From Gemmataceae bacterium (lineage in GTDB: Bacteria; Planctomycetota; Planctomycetia; Gemmatales; Gemmataceae), in contig JAHBXO010000024.1 in NCBI GenBank assembly GCA_019636445.1, positions 1 through 64,000 on the forward strand: DNA of 64,000 bases, given 5' to 3'. This document shows positions 41,696-50,487 of this stretch, piece after piece. Numbering within the stretch: the first letter of the stretch is position 1; the number at the start of each line of letters is the position of its first letter. The position numbers and the translations under genes were made by a program. The notes under the pieces are model-generated. The model was not told where the DNA came from and made no database searches. It saw only the letters and a list, made by a program, of their open reading frames with translations.

Positions 41696-41712
41696 AAGTA
41701 ATCCTCGATTGT

Positions 41713-41766
41713 CAGCCCGGAGCGCGAGCGACGGGCGAACTCGCCCGTCGCTCGCGCTCCGGGCTG
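41713..41766. repeat. Perfect 26-bp-arm REP-like hairpin
   Basis: Left arm 41713-41738 (cagcccggagcg then cgagcgacgggcga), loop ac, right arm 41741-41766, exactly complementary. The arms carry the gagcgacgg and ccgtcgctc core of the REPs at 9001-9750, so it is a variant REP. Between the marC stop and the esterase start it may also act as a terminator for marC, since gaaattt follows on the plus strand. Confidence 0.7.
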
Positions 41767-41776
41767 AAATTTCCGT

Positions 41777-42406
41777 TTACTTCTTCGGAATGATACCCGC
41801 CGCGGCGAGGCCATCCAGCACGAACTGCACCGCGATGCCCGCGAGCACGAGGCCCAAGATGCGCCCCAGCACGTGGATGCCGGTGACGCCGAGGCGGCGC
41901 TGGATCGGGTCGGCGAGGCGGAACGTCACGAAGCAGAGCAGCCCGGTGACGGCGATGGCGGCGAAGACGCTGGCCATTTGGAACACGCCGTCGGCGCGCG
42001 CCATCAGCACGGCGACGGTCGAGAGCGCCGCCGGCCCGGCGAGCAGCGGCACCGCCAGCGGCGTGATCGCCACTTCGCCCGTCGTCGCGCTGGCCTCGAC
42101 TTCGGATGGCTGATGCTCGGCCGTGCCGGTTTCGGAGCGGATCATGTCGAGCGCAACGAGGAAGAGGATGATGCCGCCGGCGATCTGGAACGCCGGGAGG
42201 GTGAGGTTGAGCGCGCGGAAGAGGGCGTTGCCGACGAGGGCGAAGCCCATCATCGTGAGCGTGGCCGCGAGGGCGGCGACGAACGCGGTGCGGCGGCGGC
42301 GCGCCGGCGTGTAGTTGGCCGTGAGCGCGAGAAACGCCGGCACCGTGCCCGGCGGATCGACGAGGAAGAGGATCGACACGAACGCGGTGACGGCGAAATC
42401 GACCAT
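41777..42406 (-). CDS. MarC family membrane protein
   Basis: A 209-residue integral membrane protein of the MarC family. Six helices are visible: VTAFVSILFLVDPPGTVPAF carrying the DPPG motif, FQIAGGIILFLVALDMI with GG, and ITPLAVPLLAGPAALSTVAV with the PL-x-GP loop. Function is not established despite the early name 'multiple antibiotic resistance'. It starts 6 nt past the rpiA stop, so it shares the transcript. Confidence 0.88.
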   Translation of the reverse strand: MVDFAVTAFVSILFLVDPPGTVPAFLALTANYTPARRRRTAFVAALAATLTMMGFALVGNALFRALNLTLPAFQIAGGIILFLVALDMIRSETGTAEHQPSEVEASATTGEVAITPLAVPLLAGPAALSTVAVLMARADGVFQMASVFAAIAVTGLLCFVTFRLADPIQRRLGVTGIHVLGRILGLVLAGIAVQFVLDGLAAAGIIPKK

Positions 42407-42412
42407 CGCTTT

Positions 42413-43084
42413 TCACGCCCGGCGGAGTTGCTCGACCTGGCCGTCCGTTTCGATGAACACGGCATCGGCCATGTCGAGGAACAGGCCGGTCTCGACCACG
42501 CCGGGGATGCCCTTCAGAAACAGATCGAAGTCGGCGGGGTTCTCGATGCCATCGACGAGGACGTGGATCAGATGGTTGCCGTTGTCCGTGACGGCCGGAG
42601 CGTCGTTGTCCATCAGTTGCTCGGACTCGAAGCCGACTTCGCCGAGCATGTGGCGCACGAGCGGCAGGGCGAACGGCACGACTTCGACGGGCACGCGGCC
42701 GCGCGAGCCGAGGATCTCGACGCGCTTCTCGGCGACGCGCTCCGGGCCGATCAGGATGATGAACTGCTTCGCCGCGAGCGCCACGACCTTCTCGCGGAGC
42801 AGCGCCCGGCCGTAGCCCTTGATCATGTTCAGGTCGGGGTCGACCTCGTCGGCACCGTCGAAGGCGATGTCGAGCGGGAGGGCGCGATCGAGTTCGACGA
42901 CGGGCACGCCGAGGTCGCGCGCCATGGCGTCGATCTTGAGGGAGGTGGGCACGCCCACGACCTTGAGGCCGGCCTGCACGCGCTCGCCGAGGCCTTTGAG
43001 GAACCGCTCCGACGCGGCACCGGACCCGAGGCCGAGCTTCATGCCGGGCTTCACGAGATTCAACGCGGCCTCGACGTTCGTCAT
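42413..43084 (-). CDS. rpiA: Ribose-5-phosphate isomerase A
   Basis: Interconverts ribose-5-phosphate and ribulose-5-phosphate, pentose phosphate pathway, cytosol. The 223-residue product has GLGSGAASERFLKGL near 18-32, DIAFDGADEVDPDLNMIKGY around 72-91 (catalytic Asp residues and Lys), then ALLREKVVA. The loop LGSRGRVPVEVVPFAL (about 125-140) and NGNHLIHV match. Family length is normal. It is the first gene of a two-gene rpiA-marC operon. Confidence 0.94.
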   Translation of the reverse strand: MTNVEAALNLVKPGMKLGLGSGAASERFLKGLGERVQAGLKVVGVPTSLKIDAMARDLGVPVVELDRALPLDIAFDGADEVDPDLNMIKGYGRALLREKVVALAAKQFIILIGPERVAEKRVEILGSRGRVPVEVVPFALPLVRHMLGEVGFESEQLMDNDAPAVTDNGNHLIHVLVDGIENPADFDLFLKGIPGVVETGLFLDMADAVFIETDGQVEQLRRA

Positions 43085-43108
43085 GACAAGTTCCTTTGAA
43101 CTCGGGTC

Positions 43109-43239
43109 CCCTCTCCCCCGGCTTTGCGGGGGAGAGGGTTAGGGTGAGGGGGTCTTCGCGATTGCAAAACCTTCATCGTGATCTCGATAGTCTCGCCCCC
43201 TCACCCCGGCCCTCTCCCCCGCAAAGCCGGGGGAGAGGG
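43109..43239. repeat. Composite inverted repeat, 44-bp arms
   Basis: Arms 43109-43152 and 43196-43239 are inverted copies with two mismatches, spacer 43 bp. Each arm itself contains a hairpin (ctctcccccg, gctttg, cgggggagag). The sequence is a compound palindrome between rpiA and arsC. It resembles a MITE or a tandem terminator pair. Confidence 0.75.
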
Positions 43240-43249
43240 AGGAGATCGG

Positions 43250-43669
43250 TTACTGTTTCTCGGCTACGGAGATCCCGAGTTCCATCAACAGGGCTTTCAC
43301 CTTCTCGCCGATGAGGTCGCGCACTTTGCGAAACTCCTCCGGCGGCATCTCGCGCGGGTCGGGGATCTGCCAGTCGATCCGCCGCTTCGCGTTCACGAGC
43401 GGGCAGGCGTCGCCGCAGCCCATCGTCACGGCGGCGTCGATCGATTGGCCGTTGAACGGCTCCAACCCCTTCGAGGCGTGCGTGGAGAGATCGTAGCCGA
43501 GTTCCGCCATCGCCGCCACGGCTTTCGGGTTCACGTTGCCGCTGGGCCGGCTGCCGGCGGAATGCGCGACGACGCGATCACCGCCGTGGATCTTCGCGAA
43601 CGCCTGCGCCATCTGGCTGCGATTGCTGTTCTCGACGCAGACGAACAGGACGGAAATTTTGTCGTTCAC
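43250..43669 (-). CDS. arsC: Thioredoxin-type arsenate reductase (LMW-PTP fold)
   Basis: A 139-residue enzyme that reduces arsenate to arsenite. The P-loop CVENSNRS (Cys-x5-Arg-Ser) lies at the N-terminus and the redox pair MGCGDACPLV near residue 83-91, as in thioredoxin-linked ArsC. An ending DPREMPPEEFRKVRDLIG is typical. The start is GTG at 43669, overlapping the aquaporin stop in GTGA. It follows the aquaporin gene in an aqp-arsC operon, in which the reduced arsenite can leave through the channel. Confidence 0.88.
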   Translation of the reverse strand: MNDKISVLFVCVENSNRSQMAQAFAKIHGGDRVVAHSAGSRPSGNVNPKAVAAMAELGYDLSTHASKGLEPFNGQSIDAAVTMGCGDACPLVNAKRRIDWQIPDPREMPPEEFRKVRDLIGEKVKALLMELGISVAEKQ

Positions 43670-44331
43670 GGCTGGGACTCCGAGGGTTTTGCGTTGATGT
43701 ACTTCCAAAGTGGTACTGCAAGCAGTGCGCCGAGAATCGGACCGGCAATGTAGAGGCCGACCATCGATGGGATGCCGGAAACGAACGCCGGGGCGAGCGA
43801 GCGGGCGGGGTTCATGCTCGCGCCGGTGATGGGGCCGGCGAACAGCGCTTCGAGGCCGACGACCCCGCCGATGATGAGGCCGCCGAGCACCTGCACATCC
43901 GGCTTCGCCGCGACGACGGCGAGGATCGCGTACATGAGCACGAGTGTCAGGATCACTTCCACGAGAAGTGCATCCCGCGGCAAGATGCCGGTCCCCGGCA
44001 GCGTCTGCCCCAACCGGTGCGGTTCGTGCGGCGTGATGGCGAGCAGGACCGCGCTGGCGGCGAAGGCGCCGACGAGCTGGGCGAGGATATACGGTGCGGC
44101 GTCTTTGGCGGGGAAGCGCCGGGCGGCCACGAAACCGAGCGTGACGGCCGGGTTCAGGTGCGCGCCGGAGACGCCGCCGACGGCGTAGATCATCGCCATG
44201 ACGACGAGCCCGAAGGCGAGCGCGATGCCGACGTGCGGGACCTCGAAGACGATCGCGCCGGTGCCGGCGAAGACGAGGAAAAACGTGCCGAACGCCTCGG
44301 CGGCGCAGCGGCGGACAAGCGGGGCGGCCAT
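43666..44331 (-). CDS. aqpS: Aquaglyceroporin, MIP family (AqpS-like)
   Basis: A 221-residue channel protein. Two NPA boxes, HLNPAVTLGF (near 60-70) and SMNPARSLAP (near 175-185), define the pore. Adjacency to arsC and absence of arsB or acr3 suggest arsenite efflux through the channel, as described for AqpS in Sinorhizobium. Glycerol or water transport cannot be excluded. Start MAAPLVRRCAAE is the longest that gives a sensible N-terminus. No ArsR regulator is nearby. Confidence 0.85.
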   Translation of the reverse strand: MAAPLVRRCAAEAFGTFFLVFAGTGAIVFEVPHVGIALAFGLVVMAMIYAVGGVSGAHLNPAVTLGFVAARRFPAKDAAPYILAQLVGAFAASAVLLAITPHEPHRLGQTLPGTGILPRDALLVEVILTLVLMYAILAVVAAKPDVQVLGGLIIGGVVGLEALFAGPITGASMNPARSLAPAFVSGIPSMVGLYIAGPILGALLAVPLWKYINAKPSESQP

Positions 44332-44450
44332 GCCGTTGGTCTATGATCGCCGAATCGCACCCTTTGAAATCTTCTCGCGATCTACATCGTGACTTCTTGC
44401 CTTACGGGCAGACGTTCAGTAGTCGCACGCTCCCCGTTCCGGTTCTCCGT

Positions 44451-45242
44451 ATGATGGGGAAACGAATCCCTGCCTGCGAGTGGCCCGTGTTCATCGACCA
44501 TCAACCGACCTCCCTCGACGTGAATTTCCGCCTGTGGCGCTTCCCCGTGCGCGTCCACCCGCTCTTCTGGCTGAGCCTGGCGCTCATCGGCCTGCCGTGG
44601 TTCGACAAGAGCCTCCTCGCCGGCCTGCTCTGGGTCGCGTGTGGTTTCGTCTCGATGCTCTGGCACGAACTCGGCCACGCCCTCGCGATGCGCCGCTACG
44701 GCTCGCCGGCGCGCATTCAGCTCATCGCCTTCGGCGGCCTCGCGATCCCGTCGTACCCCTCGCCGTCGCCCGTGCGGCGCTTCCTCATCGCCGCTGCCGG
44801 TCCGGCCGCCGGTTTCCTCCTGCTCGGCATCGTCTGGGGATCGAAACAACTCGCGGCCTGGAGCGACGCGCACCCCTACCTCGCGCTCGTCTATTTCATG
44901 CTGACGATGGTGAACCTCTTCTGGACGTTGATCAACCTGCTGCCGGTCTGGCCGCTGGACGGCGGACAGATGCTGCGCGAAGCGCTGGTGATCCGCCGCG
45001 CGCGGACGCCGGACTACACCGCGCTGCGCGTGTCGATCATCGTGGCGTTGGGCTTGGTCGCCCTGGGCGTGATCGCGCGGTTCTTCCCGCCGGACGTCGC
45101 CGCGCGCGTCTTCGAGCACTGGCCCTGGTGGCTGGCGTGGGCGATCCCCGGCCCGGTGATGATCGTGTTCCTGCTGATGATGGCGTACCAGAACTACGAG
45201 ATGATGAAACGCCTCCGCCGCCCGCGGTTGTACGTGGGGTGA
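44451..45242 (+). CDS. M50 site-2-protease-like membrane metallopeptidase
   Basis: A 263-residue membrane protease. The zinc motif HELGH (about 71-75) sits in a helix, and the third ligand in LLPVWPLDGGQM (about 163-174). Other helices: FWLSLALIGLPWF, RRFLIAAAGPAAGFLLLGIV. It is of the short rhomboid-like M50 B group without PDZ, which may act in regulated intramembrane proteolysis. The start MMGKRIPAC is chosen at 44451; a longer reading to 44343 is not supported. Confidence 0.82.
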   Translation: MMGKRIPACEWPVFIDHQPTSLDVNFRLWRFPVRVHPLFWLSLALIGLPWFDKSLLAGLLWVACGFVSMLWHELGHALAMRRYGSPARIQLIAFGGLAIPSYPSPSPVRRFLIAAAGPAAGFLLLGIVWGSKQLAAWSDAHPYLALVYFMLTMVNLFWTLINLLPVWPLDGGQMLREALVIRRARTPDYTALRVSIIVALGLVALGVIARFFPPDVAARVFEHWPWWLAWAIPGPVMIVFLLMMAYQNYEMMKRLRRPRLYVG

Positions 45243-45340
45243 AGGGGTGCGTGGTTCGGAGAATTCCAAATCAACGATCCCAAGAGTTGATGACCGATTT
45301 TCGATTGAATCAGTAAACGCGTAAGGCTAAAAGAGGGATT

Positions 45341-45604
45341 ATGGATGTTCAACTTGCCGAAGAATTGGCGACCTTCCGTCAGGCATTGCCGACCCTTCTC
45401 GTGAATCCGGCGAACCGTGGCCGATTCGCCCTCATGCATGGCGACCAAGTCGCCGGTCTGTATCCGACCGTCGACGCGGCCTTGTACGCGGGATACGAGA
45501 AATTCGAGCTCGCTCCCTTCCTTGTCATGGAAGTCGCCGAACGCGTGGAACCGCTTTACTTTTCCCGGAACCTCGAATGCCCATCATCGGTGGACCGATC
45601 CTGA
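45341..45604 (+). CDS. Small unknown protein coupled to retropepsin gene
   Basis: An 87-residue protein starting MDVQLAEELATFRQALP and ending FLVMEVAERVEPLYFSRNL then ECPSS. It resembles short ORFs of DUF5678-like appearance (HGDQVAGLYPTVDAALYAGY), often with retropepsin partners. AGAGGG lies five bases upstream. It overlaps the next gene by 28 nt in another frame. Function unknown. Confidence 0.75.
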   Translation: MDVQLAEELATFRQALPTLLVNPANRGRFALMHGDQVAGLYPTVDAALYAGYEKFELAPFLVMEVAERVEPLYFSRNLECPSSVDRS

Positions 45605-46023
45605 ATTCGGGTCCGATCATCGACATCGTGGTCGGTGTCTGCCAAGTGCGTGGGCAACTCCTCAAGAAGCACGGCTTTCCCGTGCCACCTCCGGTCGTCG
45701 TCCGGACATTGCTCGATACCGGTTCCAATGTGACGGGCTTTTCGAGAGAGGTCTTTCGAGCCTTGGATATTCGACCATTTTGGAAAACGCCCATCTACAC
45801 GCCGTCGACTCCGATACTCTCGCCCCATTATTGCGATCTGTTTCACGTCTCGTTGTCGCTCGTCGCCAACGGTCAACGACACGATTTCGCGGATTGGAAG
45901 GTGATCGCCGCCGAAGGTTGGGACGTGCGCGGCGAAGTCAACGGATTGATCGGCCGAGACATGTTGGAAGTTTGCAACTTCTTCTACCTCGGCCCGGAGC
46001 GGAAGTTCACGCTGGCGTTTTGA
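45577..46023 (+). CDS. Retropepsin-like aspartic protease
   Basis: A 148-residue protein with the aspartic-protease signature LLDTGSNVTGF (Asp-Thr-Gly, near residue 47) and the flap/loop pattern LIGRDMLEVCNFFY near residue 127-140. One DTG per monomer implies homodimeric action as in retropepsins. No signal peptide or membrane helix. Overlaps the upstream small gene by 28 nt, so translation is linked. Confidence 0.82.
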   Translation: MPIIGGPILNSGPIIDIVVGVCQVRGQLLKKHGFPVPPPVVVRTLLDTGSNVTGFSREVFRALDIRPFWKTPIYTPSTPILSPHYCDLFHVSLSLVANGQRHDFADWKVIAAEGWDVRGEVNGLIGRDMLEVCNFFYLGPERKFTLAF

Positions 46024-46193
46024 TCGCTAACGAAGTGGCGGCGTGAGCGCTGAGTTCCGAGTTGTGAATACGGAGTTCAGGGATCGATCGACCGGAAACG
46101 GTCCGGAACGCACAATTGGAAACCAGTTCACTCGGGTTCTTGGACATCCCGCCGCCCGCGCGCTTACAATGAAGCGCTTCCAAACCCGTTGCG

Positions 46194-46826
46194 ATGTATG
46201 CCGTGCCCCACGATTCCCCCTACACCCTCGATCATCTTGCCCGGCTGCGGGCCGGCGAATACCAGCCGGTTGACGTCGAGCGGATCAAACTCGCCGTGCG
46301 CGAGATCCTGATCGCCGTCGGCGAAGACCCCGACCGCGAAGGGCTGCTCGAGACGCCGGACCGCGTCGCGCGGATGTACGCCGAGATCTTCAGCGGGCTG
46401 CACACCGATCCGGCCATGCACCTCAAGAAGCTGTTCACGCAGAAGCACGACGAGATGGTGATCGTGAAGGACATCGAGTTCTCGTCGTGCTGCGAGCACC
46501 ACCTGCTGCCGTTCACGGGGAAGGCGCACATCGGCTACCTGCCGGACGGGAAGGTCGTCGGGCTGAGCAAGCTGGCGCGTGTCGTGGACGTGATCGCCAA
46601 GCGGCCGCAGGTGCAGGAGCGCATGACGGAGGCGATCGCGGACCTGATCATGAACGAGGTGCAGCCGCGGGGGGTTGGCGTGATCGTGGAGGCGAGCCAT
46701 TCGTGCATGACGATCCGGGGCGTGCGGAAGCCCGGTGCGATGACGCTGACAAGCGCGGTGCGCGGCCTCGTGAAGACGAACCCGATGACGCGCAACGAGC
46801 TGATGAGCCTGGTCTTCGGCAAATAA
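46194..46826 (+). CDS. folE: GTP cyclohydrolase I
   Basis: Converts GTP to 7,8-dihydroneopterin triphosphate, first step of folate and queuosine precursors. Motifs: EGLLETPDRVARMY, SSCCEHHLLPFTGKAHIGYL holding the zinc ligands Cys and His, and ASHSCMTIRGVRKPG with the third Cys. Length (210) is normal. Start at 46194 is the best; an Ala-Val-Pro-His-Asp leader of 25 residues is typical. Gap of 27 nt to the FAD-oxidase gene. Confidence 0.95.
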   Translation: MYAVPHDSPYTLDHLARLRAGEYQPVDVERIKLAVREILIAVGEDPDREGLLETPDRVARMYAEIFSGLHTDPAMHLKKLFTQKHDEMVIVKDIEFSSCCEHHLLPFTGKAHIGYLPDGKVVGLSKLARVVDVIAKRPQVQERMTEAIADLIMNEVQPRGVGVIVEASHSCMTIRGVRKPGAMTLTSAVRGLVKTNPMTRNELMSLVFGK

Positions 46827-46853
46827 CGCCCAGCAGAACGCTATAACGGCACG

Positions 46854-49688
46854 GTGCCGATCCCTTCCGAACAACTGGCGGACGAGCTGCGCGGAATCGT
46901 GCGCGGTGCCCTCGTCGTCGATCCGCTCGGCCGCGGTCTCTACGCGACGGACGCGAGTCCGTTCCACCTTCTGCCGGCGGCGGTGGTCACGCCGCGGGAC
47001 GAAGACGATCTGTGCGTGATCGTGCGGTACGCGCACGAGCGCGGCGTGTCGCTCACGGCGAGGGGTGCTGGTACGGGATTGGCCGGCGAATCGCTCGGCT
47101 CGGGAATCGTTCTGGACCTCAGCACGCACTTTCGCGCCCTCGGCCCGATCCACGGCGACACCGTCGACGTCGAACCCGGCGTCGTGCTCGCCGAGTTGAA
47201 CGCGGCGCTGGCGAAGATCGGTCGGCGGTTCGCGCCCGACCCCGCCAGCGGAGCAAGCTGCACGCTCGGCGGCATGATCGCCACGAACGCCAGCGGCGGC
47301 ACCGCGTTTCTCCACGGCACCACGCGCGACCACATTCACTCCCTCCGCTTCGTTCTCGACGATGGCAGTGTCTGCGGGCCGGACGAACCGTTCCCCGCCG
47401 ATCGCGTCGCGGCGCTGCGAACTTTGCAAGACGAGAACCGGGAACTCATCGAAGCGAACCGGCCGCGGCTGCGCTTCGACCGCTGCGGCTATGTGCTGCA
47501 CGAATCCGATCTCGCGCGGTTGTTCGTCGGCAGCGAAGGGACGCTCGGCATTGCGACGCGCGCGACCCTGCGCACCGTTCCGCTCGCCGGCGGCGTCGCG
47601 CAGTTCGTGGTTGGCTACGCGACGCTGGACGCCGCGTTGCACGCCGGACCGGCGTTGCGCGCGTCGCCGGGAATGGCCGGGTGCGACGTGCTGGATCAGC
47701 GGTTGCTTTCGCTGGCGAAAGTGCCGTTCGTCCCGCCGCTGGTCGGAGCCGTGTTGATCGGCACGATCGAAGGCGAAACGGAGAAGGACGCCCTGGAACT
47801 GGGCCGTCGGGCGATCGACGCGGCGCGGGCGCTGGGCGAAAGCGTGACGATTCAGGAGCCGACGTGCGAACCGGCGGAGCTGGCGCGCATCGGCGCGTTC
47901 CGGGAGTCGGCGGTGTCGGGGCTGTACGCGATCGGTCGCGGGCGTCGGCCGGAGGCGTTCATCGAGGATGCGGCCGTGCCGGGGGATCGGCTGCCGGAGT
48001 TCGTGGCGAAACTCCAGGATCTGTTGCGGGCGAACGAGATCAACGCCTCGTTCCTGATTCACCTGCTCGCGGGGCAGGTGCACGCGCGGCCGATGCTCGA
48101 TCTCGGCGACGCGATCGATCGCGGCAAGATGTGGCCGCTGGCGGACAAGGCGCATGCGCTAACGATGGAACTGGGCGGCACGATCAGCACGCAGCACGGC
48201 GTGGGCCTGGCGCGCACGCCGTGGATGGAAAAACAGCGCGGGGCGCTCCTGCCGGTGGACCGCGAGTTGAAGCGAATCTTTGATCCGAAGAACATCCTGA
48301 ACCCCGGCAAGCTGCTCGGCCCCGATCCGAGCCGTCCGGCGTGGCCGATGATTCCAGCGAGGAGTGCGGAATGCGGAGTGCGGAGTGAAGAAAAGACTGT
48401 CAAGAAACAGACATTGTTGATTTGGAATGAAACGAGTCCGTTCGAGGAAGCCGCCAAGTGCAACGGTTGCGGGGACTGCCGGCCGCGGACCGGTCCGACG
48501 CGGATGTGTCCGGTGTTTCGCGCGACCGGGACGGAAGCAGCCACGCCGCGGGCGAAGGCGAACGCGCTTAAGCGGCTCGAGGATCCGATGAAGCTGGGCG
48601 GGGACGCACTGGCGGAGGTGGCGGCGCATTGCGTGAACTGCCGGATGTGCCGGGATGAATGCAGAGCCAAGGTGGACATACCGAAGCTGATGCTGGAGGC
48701 GAAGGCGGCGCGCTACGCCGAACATGGTTTCCGACGACATGATTGGCTGCTGGCGCGGGCGGAATCGCTCGCCCGGTTCGCCGGGCAGCTCTCGTGGACG
48801 ATGAACACGCTGCTGGGTTCGCGCGCGGGGCGCTGGCTGCTGGAGAAGGCGTTCGGGCTTTCGCGAACGGCTCCGGTGCCGCGATTCACGCACCGCACGT
48901 TCCTGCGTCGCGCCTGGTGGATGGGTCTGACCCGGCGCGGCCCGGCGGACCCGGGCGCGAAGAAGGTCGCGTACTTCGTGGATGTCTTCGCCAACTATTG
49001 CGATCCCGGCATCGGCGACGCCGCCGTCGCGGTCCTCCGGCACCACGGGTACGACGTTCACGTGCCGTGGCGCCAGCGCGCCAGCGGCATGACGCCGCTG
49101 ACGTACGGCGATGTCGAATCCGCCCGCGATCTCGCCCGCTACAACGTCCGCGCGCTCGCCGAACTCGTCCGCGATGGTTACACGATCGTTTGCTCGGAAC
49201 CCGCTGCCGCCATCATGCTTTCGCAGGATTATCCGGCATTGTTGGACGATCCCGACACGGCGCTGGTGGCGAAAAATACGGTCGAACTGGTCGCGTTCCT
49301 CGGTGAACTGCAAGGACGCGGTGAGATGCTACCGCCGACCCGTACGCTGCCCGTCGGCCTGGGGCACCATGTGCCCTGCCACGTCAAGGCGCTGGGACGC
49401 ATCGCTGCGCCGGCGATTCTCGCGAACATCCCCGCCGCGACGATCGACACGATCGATGCCGGCTGTTCCGGCATGGCCGGCACTTGGGGCCTCGGAGTCC
49501 GCAATCGCGAGCGCTCGTTCGAAGCCGGAGCCGCGATGATCGCCGCGCTCGATCGCCCGCGCATCCTTTACGGCTCCACCGAATGCTCCGCCTGCCGCCT
49601 GCGCATGCAGGACGCCACCGGCAAGCGCACCTACCACCCCGTTCAATGGCTCGCCCACGCCTATGGCCTTGTCGAGTTGGAACTTTGA
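46854..49688 (+). CDS. Fused FAD-linked oxidase / CCG-domain iron-sulfur oxidoreductase
   Basis: A 944-residue D-2-hydroxyacid dehydrogenase-like protein (GlcD/DLD fused with GlcF). Domains: FAD_binding_4 (about 40-215, RGAGTGLAGESLGSGIVLDL), FAD-oxidase C (about 215-475, ending with STQHGVGLARTPWM), two 4Fe-4S sets (CNGCGDCRPRTGPTRMC near 535 and CVNCRMCRDEC near 592), then CCG domain cysteines (HVPCHVKAL near 841, AGCSGMAGTWG near 869 and STECSACRLRMQ). Start is GTG. The likely role is glycolate or D-lactate oxidation feeding the quinone pool. Confidence 0.88.
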   Translation: MPIPSEQLADELRGIVRGALVVDPLGRGLYATDASPFHLLPAAVVTPRDEDDLCVIVRYAHERGVSLTARGAGTGLAGESLGSGIVLDLSTHFRALGPIHGDTVDVEPGVVLAELNAALAKIGRRFAPDPASGASCTLGGMIATNASGGTAFLHGTTRDHIHSLRFVLDDGSVCGPDEPFPADRVAALRTLQDENRELIEANRPRLRFDRCGYVLHESDLARLFVGSEGTLGIATRATLRTVPLAGGVAQFVVGYATLDAALHAGPALRASPGMAGCDVLDQRLLSLAKVPFVPPLVGAVLIGTIEGETEKDALELGRRAIDAARALGESVTIQEPTCEPAELARIGAFRESAVSGLYAIGRGRRPEAFIEDAAVPGDRLPEFVAKLQDLLRANEINASFLIHLLAGQVHARPMLDLGDAIDRGKMWPLADKAHALTMELGGTISTQHGVGLARTPWMEKQRGALLPVDRELKRIFDPKNILNPGKLLGPDPSRPAWPMIPARSAECGVRSEEKTVKKQTLLIWNETSPFEEAAKCNGCGDCRPRTGPTRMCPVFRATGTEAATPRAKANALKRLEDPMKLGGDALAEVAAHCVNCRMCRDECRAKVDIPKLMLEAKAARYAEHGFRRHDWLLARAESLARFAGQLSWTMNTLLGSRAGRWLLEKAFGLSRTAPVPRFTHRTFLRRAWWMGLTRRGPADPGAKKVAYFVDVFANYCDPGIGDAAVAVLRHHGYDVHVPWRQRASGMTPLTYGDVESARDLARYNVRALAELVRDGYTIVCSEPAAAIMLSQDYPALLDDPDTALVAKNTVELVAFLGELQGRGEMLPPTRTLPVGLGHHVPCHVKALGRIAAPAILANIPAATIDTIDAGCSGMAGTWGLGVRNRERSFEAGAAMIAALDRPRILYGSTECSACRLRMQDATGKRTYHPVQWLAHAYGLVELEL

Positions 49689-49737
49689 CGCGCCCCGACC
49701 GGCGCTGGTACAATTCTCACGTCGCGGAGCGGTCCCC

Positions 49738-50487
49738 ATGATCAAAAAGTTCAATCCGTTCGCCACACAGAATGGCTACCCGACCACGGATGCGCGCATC
49801 ATGCCCGAATCGGACTGGCACCGCGACTTGATGCTCCAGCTCATAGAAACCTTGAAATCGCATTTCGCCGACGATCCCGACGTTTACGTCTCCGGCGATC
49901 TGCTCGTCCACTATTTCCGCGAAGACCGGCGACGGCACGTCTCTCCGGACGTGTTCATGGTGCGCGGGGTACCGAAGGGCCAGCGGCCGAACTACCTCGT
50001 CTGGGAGGAAGGCCCCCCGCACGTCGTCATCGAAGTCGCGTCGGCGACGACGCACCACAAGGACACCGGTCGCAAATTCAAACTCTATCGCGATGTGTTG
50101 AAGGTCAAGGAATACTTCCTGTTCGATGCGAAAGAGGACCACCTGACGCCTTCGATGCAAGGCTACCGACTGGTCGACGGACAGTATCGGTCCATTCGAC
50201 CCAAGGACGGCCGGCTGCCAAGTCGCGTATTGGACCTGCACCTGGAACGCGATGGATGGCAGTTGCGATTCTGGAATCCGGCGACGGGTCGCTGGATCCC
50301 GACGGATGCCGAGCGCGCCGACGAGGAACATCGCCGCGCCGACGAGGAGCATCGCCGTGCCGACGAGGAGCATCGCCGTGCCGACGAGGAGCGCAAAGCG
50401 CGGATCGCCGCCGAAGCGGAGGTCGCCCGCCTGCGCGAACTGCTCGCCCGCCAAACCCGACACGTGAACGGCAAGCATGGCCACTGA
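49738..50487 (+). CDS. Uma2-family putative endonuclease with heptad tail (copy 2)
   Basis: A 249-residue Uma2 protein: HVSPDVFMVRG (Asp), GPPHVVIEVASATT (Glu-Val) and YFLFDAKEDHL give the PD-(D/E)XK core. The C-terminus is unusual: three exact heptads ADEEHRR then ADEERKARIAAEAEVARLRE, a coiled coil. Its DNA is a 21-bp tandem repeat (50317-50379). The gene overlaps moaD by 11 nt, so the tail may vary by slippage. Confidence 0.82.
   Translation: MIKKFNPFATQNGYPTTDARIMPESDWHRDLMLQLIETLKSHFADDPDVYVSGDLLVHYFREDRRRHVSPDVFMVRGVPKGQRPNYLVWEEGPPHVVIEVASATTHHKDTGRKFKLYRDVLKVKEYFLFDAKEDHLTPSMQGYRLVDGQYRSIRPKDGRLPSRVLDLHLERDGWQLRFWNPATGRWIPTDAERADEEHRRADEEHRRADEEHRRADEERKARIAAEAEVARLRELLARQTRHVNGKHGH
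50317..50379 (+). repeat. 21-bp tandem repeat, three copies, coding
   Basis: Three in-frame copies of gccgacgaggarcatcgccgy encode ADEEHRR heptads in the Uma2 C-terminus; a partial fourth unit follows. Each copy preserves the reading frame, so copy-number change would lengthen or shorten the coiled coil. Confidence 0.85.

Noticed and set aside
46164..48155. 663-codon open frame on the minus strand
   Set aside because: Antisense to folE and the FAD oxidase, no domain, Arg/His/Asp-rich shadow composition.
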